Shown here: one piece after another, positions 61,196 to 64,000 of the stretch
Position numbering within the stretch: the stretch's first letter is position 1
How the letters are laid out: each line of letters starts with the position of its first letter
Assembly: GCA_027491085.1 (NCBI GenBank)
Contig: JAIXWW010000021.1
Span: 130,732 to 194,731 of the forward strand
Source of the DNA: Bacteroidota bacterium
GTDB taxonomy: Bacteria; Bacteroidota; Bacteroidia; UKL13-3
DNA: 64,000 nt
Reading direction: 5' to 3'
Translations under genes and position numbers: made by a program
Notes under the pieces: model-generated
Told to the model about the DNA's origin: nothing
What the model saw: only the letters and a program-made list of their open reading frames with translations
Database searches by the model: none

Positions 61196-61564
61196 TTAAG
61201 CATTTGCAACTTCTAATTGTTGAACTTCTTCGGGCTTATTTATTAACTGTAGAGATAATTCACATGCCTTATTTACGCTAATTTTAACGTTTTTTCCTTT
61301 TAACCACTCTGACGTTAACTCATTATCATTTAAAACATTTAATAAATCAAATGAAGAAGCTAAAGTGTTTGATTTGTTAATGGCTTTTCCGTTTACGATT
61401 TCTAAGTTAAAAATATAACCTAATTTGTTTTTTGCTCCAGTAGATACAAACTCGTGTTTATAAATTTGAAGTTTTTGATCGCTATCAACTGTTTTTTTTA
61501 ATAAAAGTCTAATAACGGGTAAATATTTTTTCCAAAGTTGCGTATAAACTCCAGCGTCTCTCAT
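61196..61564 (-). CDS. Conserved-looking cytoplasmic protein of unknown function
   Basis: A 122-residue soluble protein with no signal peptide, beginning MRDAGVYTQLWKKYLPVIRL and containing LGYIFNLEIVNGKAINKSNT. The alternating strand and helix pattern and a proper promoter and terminator argue that it is a real gene. I do not recognise a family. It lies between a murein hydrolase gene and a sensor kinase gene on the other strand. Confidence 0.65.
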   Translation of the reverse strand: MRDAGVYTQLWKKYLPVIRLLLKKTVDSDQKLQIYKHEFVSTGAKNKLGYIFNLEIVNGKAINKSNTLASSFDLLNVLNDNELTSEWLKGKNVKISVNKACELSLQLINKPEEVQQLEVANA

Positions 61565-61934
61565 AAAAATGATGTATTAAGGTTTTGTAAATAAGAGTAC
61601 AAATTTAGTTATTAATTTTACTCATGAAAGATATTTATTTAAAAATTAACATTTTGTATATTATAAATTGATTTTGAATCCGGACTTTAACAAAAATTTT
61701 TATTCCTACATTTAATATTTAAATATTTAATTAATTGATTTTTATTGTATTATGCTTTTGTTTTGTTTGTTATTTTTAATATAAATTGCCTTACAAAAAA
61801 TAAATATAAAATTTAAAACTTACTTCATTTATTTTAATATATATTTGTATTATACAGTAAAACTTAAATTTTTAGGGAACAAAAATTTACTTTTTTAACT
61901 ATCAGTTTGAATTTTACAAATAAGTTTATTTTAT
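61565..61934. other. Intergenic region of 370 bases with divergent promoters
   Basis: No gene is seen. A leftward -7 box TAAATTTG (minus strand, 61600-61607) lies 35 bases before the gene ending at 61196. A rightward TATATTTG (61840-61847) lies about 87 bases before the PAS kinase. The remainder is very A/T rich, and no RNA structure was recognised. Confidence 0.45.
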
Positions 61935-63437
61935 ATGTTTAGAATCGTAAATTTTCTCAATCAACCCCTTGTGGTGTTAGATGCTACTAAACCTATATTT
62001 ACTGTAGTTGAGGTTAATAATTCATATTTGAAATTTGTAAACAAGAATGAAATTGATTTTAATGAAAAAGGCTTTTTAGAAGTATTTTTAGATGATGAAT
62101 TAAACCCAGAGTTTGTTTTACAATTATCAACCTCACTAGATAAAGTTGTTTTGTCATTAAAGCCTGATAACTTTATTCAAAAGTATTTGATAATTAACTC
62201 AACCACTCATAAAATAGAAACATATTACTGGAAAATTGATAATACTCCAGTACTAGATGATACCGGTAATTTAACGCATATAATCAACTCCATTGTAGAT
62301 TTAACTCCAATTGAAAATACCAAAAATGAAATTAAACAATCGATAGTAGAAGCTGATAAAGGCAAGCAATTATTAGAAAAAGCAGAAGATGTTTCAAAGT
62401 TTGGTACTTGGGAATATGATTTAAAGTCTCAAAAAATATTGTGGAGTGATGGTGTTTACAAAATGTGTGGTTATGAACCTCAAAGCTTTGAAGTGAATTT
62501 TGAAAAAGGGTTCAATATTATCCATCCTGATGATAGACAAAAAGCTATCGAAGTTTTAGAAAATACGCTTAAAACTGGTGTTGACTATAATATTGAAAAA
62601 CGCCTTCAACTTGAGTCGGGCGAAATTAAATACATTATTTCAAGAGCAAATTTAACAAATGACCAATTTGGTAATCCTGATAAATTATTTGGGGTTTTTC
62701 AAGATATAACCGATATAAAAATACAACAAGAGGAGTTAATTAAAATACAAACTAATCAAGAGACACTTATTAATAGTTCTACAGATTTAATTTGGTCAAT
62801 AGATAAAAACTATTGCCTAATAGCTGCTAATAACGCTTGGCTGAAGTTAATGTTAACTTATTTTGGAACTCAAGTTAAAGTTGGTGATAGTGTATTAAAC
62901 AATGGTCTTGGTGATTTCGAATACAATAAATGGAAAACGTATTACCAAAGATCTTTTAATGGAGAAACGTTTACTGTTAAAGAGCAAGGTATCAATCAAA
63001 ATACTTTTAAAACAGACTATTCCACCATTACCATTACCCCCATGTATAGTGCTAGTGGCGATATATTTGGAGTGGCATGCTATTTAAAAGACATAACAGC
63101 CGAAACAGAAAATCTTATTGCATTAGAAAATACAAAGGCCGAGTTAAATAAAATAGTGAACTCATCGCTAGATATTATTTGTACTTTTAATGATAATGAT
63201 GATTTTGTGAACGTAAATGCTTCGGTAGAAAAAATATTAGGTTTTAAGCCAGAAGAATTTATTGGAAAGAACTTTTCGGATTTTGTAAGTAAAGAAGATT
63301 TAAAGAAAACGGAAGAGGCTTCCAAAGCTATTATAAATGGAGCTAAAGTAACTAATTTTGAAAATTCGTTTATTGTAAAAATGGTTCTGTTATCCCGCTT
63401 TATTGGTCGGCCCAATGGGATGAAAAAGAAAAGTTAG
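61935..63437 (+). CDS. PAS-domain sensor kinase, N-terminal part up to a frameshift
   Basis: Five hundred residues with at least four PAS/PAC modules (modules contain NSYLKFVNKNE, SKFGTWEYDLKSQKILWSDG, NSSTDLIWSIDKNY, and NSSLDIICTFNDNDDFVNVN). Near 63377-63381 the frame is lost: after NFENSFIVK it reads MVLLSRFIG and stops at 63437, while the -1 frame continues with NGSVIPLYWSAQWDEKEK. The paralogous PAS module of the large CheB-CheR kinase reads VHKNGSLVPFSWAAKWD at the same place, which confirms the expected continuation. It is one interrupted gene, either a one-base deletion in an A run or a sequencing error. Confidence 0.8.
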   Translation: MFRIVNFLNQPLVVLDATKPIFTVVEVNNSYLKFVNKNEIDFNEKGFLEVFLDDELNPEFVLQLSTSLDKVVLSLKPDNFIQKYLIINSTTHKIETYYWKIDNTPVLDDTGNLTHIINSIVDLTPIENTKNEIKQSIVEADKGKQLLEKAEDVSKFGTWEYDLKSQKILWSDGVYKMCGYEPQSFEVNFEKGFNIIHPDDRQKAIEVLENTLKTGVDYNIEKRLQLESGEIKYIISRANLTNDQFGNPDKLFGVFQDITDIKIQQEELIKIQTNQETLINSSTDLIWSIDKNYCLIAANNAWLKLMLTYFGTQVKVGDSVLNNGLGDFEYNKWKTYYQRSFNGETFTVKEQGINQNTFKTDYSTITITPMYSASGDIFGVACYLKDITAETENLIALENTKAELNKIVNSSLDIICTFNDNDDFVNVNASVEKILGFKPEEFIGKNFSDFVSKEDLKKTEEASKAIINGAKVTNFENSFIVKMVLLSRFIGRPNGMKKKS

Positions 63438-64000
63438 TTTTTTGTGTAGCTCGTGATGCAACTGAATTATTAAAGGCTAATTCATTATTGCTTAAGCAAG
63501 AAAAGTATTATAGAACCTTGGTAGAAAATGGTTCTGATGGTATTGTTATTCTGAATTTAGATGGAACTGCTTCTTATGTTTCTCCTTCTATTAAGCAAGT
63601 TTTGGGGTATGAAGAAAATGAATCTGTAAATTTAAATATGTACGAACTTTTGCATCCTGATGATGTGGCTGATGCTACTTTGGTCATGGAGTTATGTTTG
63701 TCAAACCCAGGTAAACCTATTTATGGAAAACCGCTAAGAACAAAGCACAAGGACGGTTCTTATCGTTGGTTGGAGGCTACTATTACTAACCTTTTACACG
63801 ATTCAGATATAAATGGAATTGTAGATAACTTTAGAGATGTAACTGATCAAAAAATTGCTGATGAGGAAATGAAACTTTTGATTGATAACACAGAAGAATC
63901 GTTTATCTTAATAAACAAAGAACTTGTTATTGTTTCGTTTAATAAGCAATTTGAAAGAAATTACCTAAATTTATTTGGTTTAGAAATTAAAAAAGGAGAA
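63380..64000 (+). pseudogene. PAS-domain sensor kinase, continuation in the -1 frame, running off the window
   Basis: From 63380 the frame reads NGSVIPLYWSAQWDEKEKLV and stays open to the right edge. It contains the close of one PAC motif (VFCVARDATELL), a full PAS/PAC module (VENGSDGIVILNLDGTASYV to DNFRDVTDQKI) and the start of another (LLIDNTEESFILINKELVIV). There is no independent start codon or promoter. The kinase core is presumably beyond the window. See the preceding entry for the cause of the break. Confidence 0.75.

Overview
The window comes from the chromosome of a low-G+C member of the Bacteroidota. The evidence is a MurF-alanine racemase fusion, an S46 dipeptidyl-peptidase, C-terminal sorting domains of the type IX secretion system on a WD40 protein and an M28 peptidase, a Lys/Ala/Pro histone H1-like protein, and promoters of the TTTG / TAnnTTTG type. 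No rRNA, tRNA, CRISPR array, prophage or insertion sequence was found. The genus cannot be named from the sequence.

Layout. 1-6.6 kb: the 3' end of an OmpA-like gene, then a leftward multidrug efflux operon (marR, membrane fusion protein, RND pump, TolC). The marR gene carries an in-frame stop although its palindromic operator is intact. 6.8-12.7 kb: one gene for a 1952-residue CheB-CheR-PAS histidine kinase. 13-17.4 kb: a DUF4920 lipoprotein, an S46 peptidase, a beta-CASP metallo-beta-lactamase protein and a frameshifted two-helix membrane gene. 17.5-23.3 kb: nuoJKLMN, the membrane arm of complex I without nuoA-I. 23.4-30.5 kb: a PAS histidine kinase, a nucleoside phosphorylase, an interspersed repeat, small exported proteins, an AraC regulator and a WD40 protein. 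30.7-33.7 kb: a three-gene cluster for a cytochrome bd-like complex with covalent haem c. 33.9-42.3 kb: an M28 peptidase, then a run ending in MurF-Alr, an unusual carrier-protein-like membrane protein, a GNAT enzyme and an M13 endopeptidase.

42.5-45.7 kb holds a compact GATC-type restriction-modification island. It encodes a DpnM-like Dam methylase with a C-terminal ParB-like extension, a small PD-(D/E)XK endonuclease, an XRE/C-type regulator, an 83-residue unknown protein and a DpnA-like second methylase. A scan by eye of the whole window found only about 28 GATC sites where base composition predicts nearly 200. This suggests GATC restriction has acted on this genome for a long time.

45.7-64 kb is mostly housekeeping: MurA (Cys-to-Asp active site), a thioredoxin-like protein without its cysteines, a metallo-beta-lactamase protein, an acyl-ACP desaturase, Ffh, a PolX-like protein with an eroded polymerase site and intact PHP domain, an AIM24-like protein, CinA, the histone-like protein, a Sua5-type protein, an M23/LysM peptidase and a frameshifted PAS sensor kinase running off the right edge.

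The most interesting candidates are the composite GATC system with its Dam-ParB fusion, the bd-like cytochrome c complex, and the carrier protein whose two half-domains sit at opposite ends of the chain.
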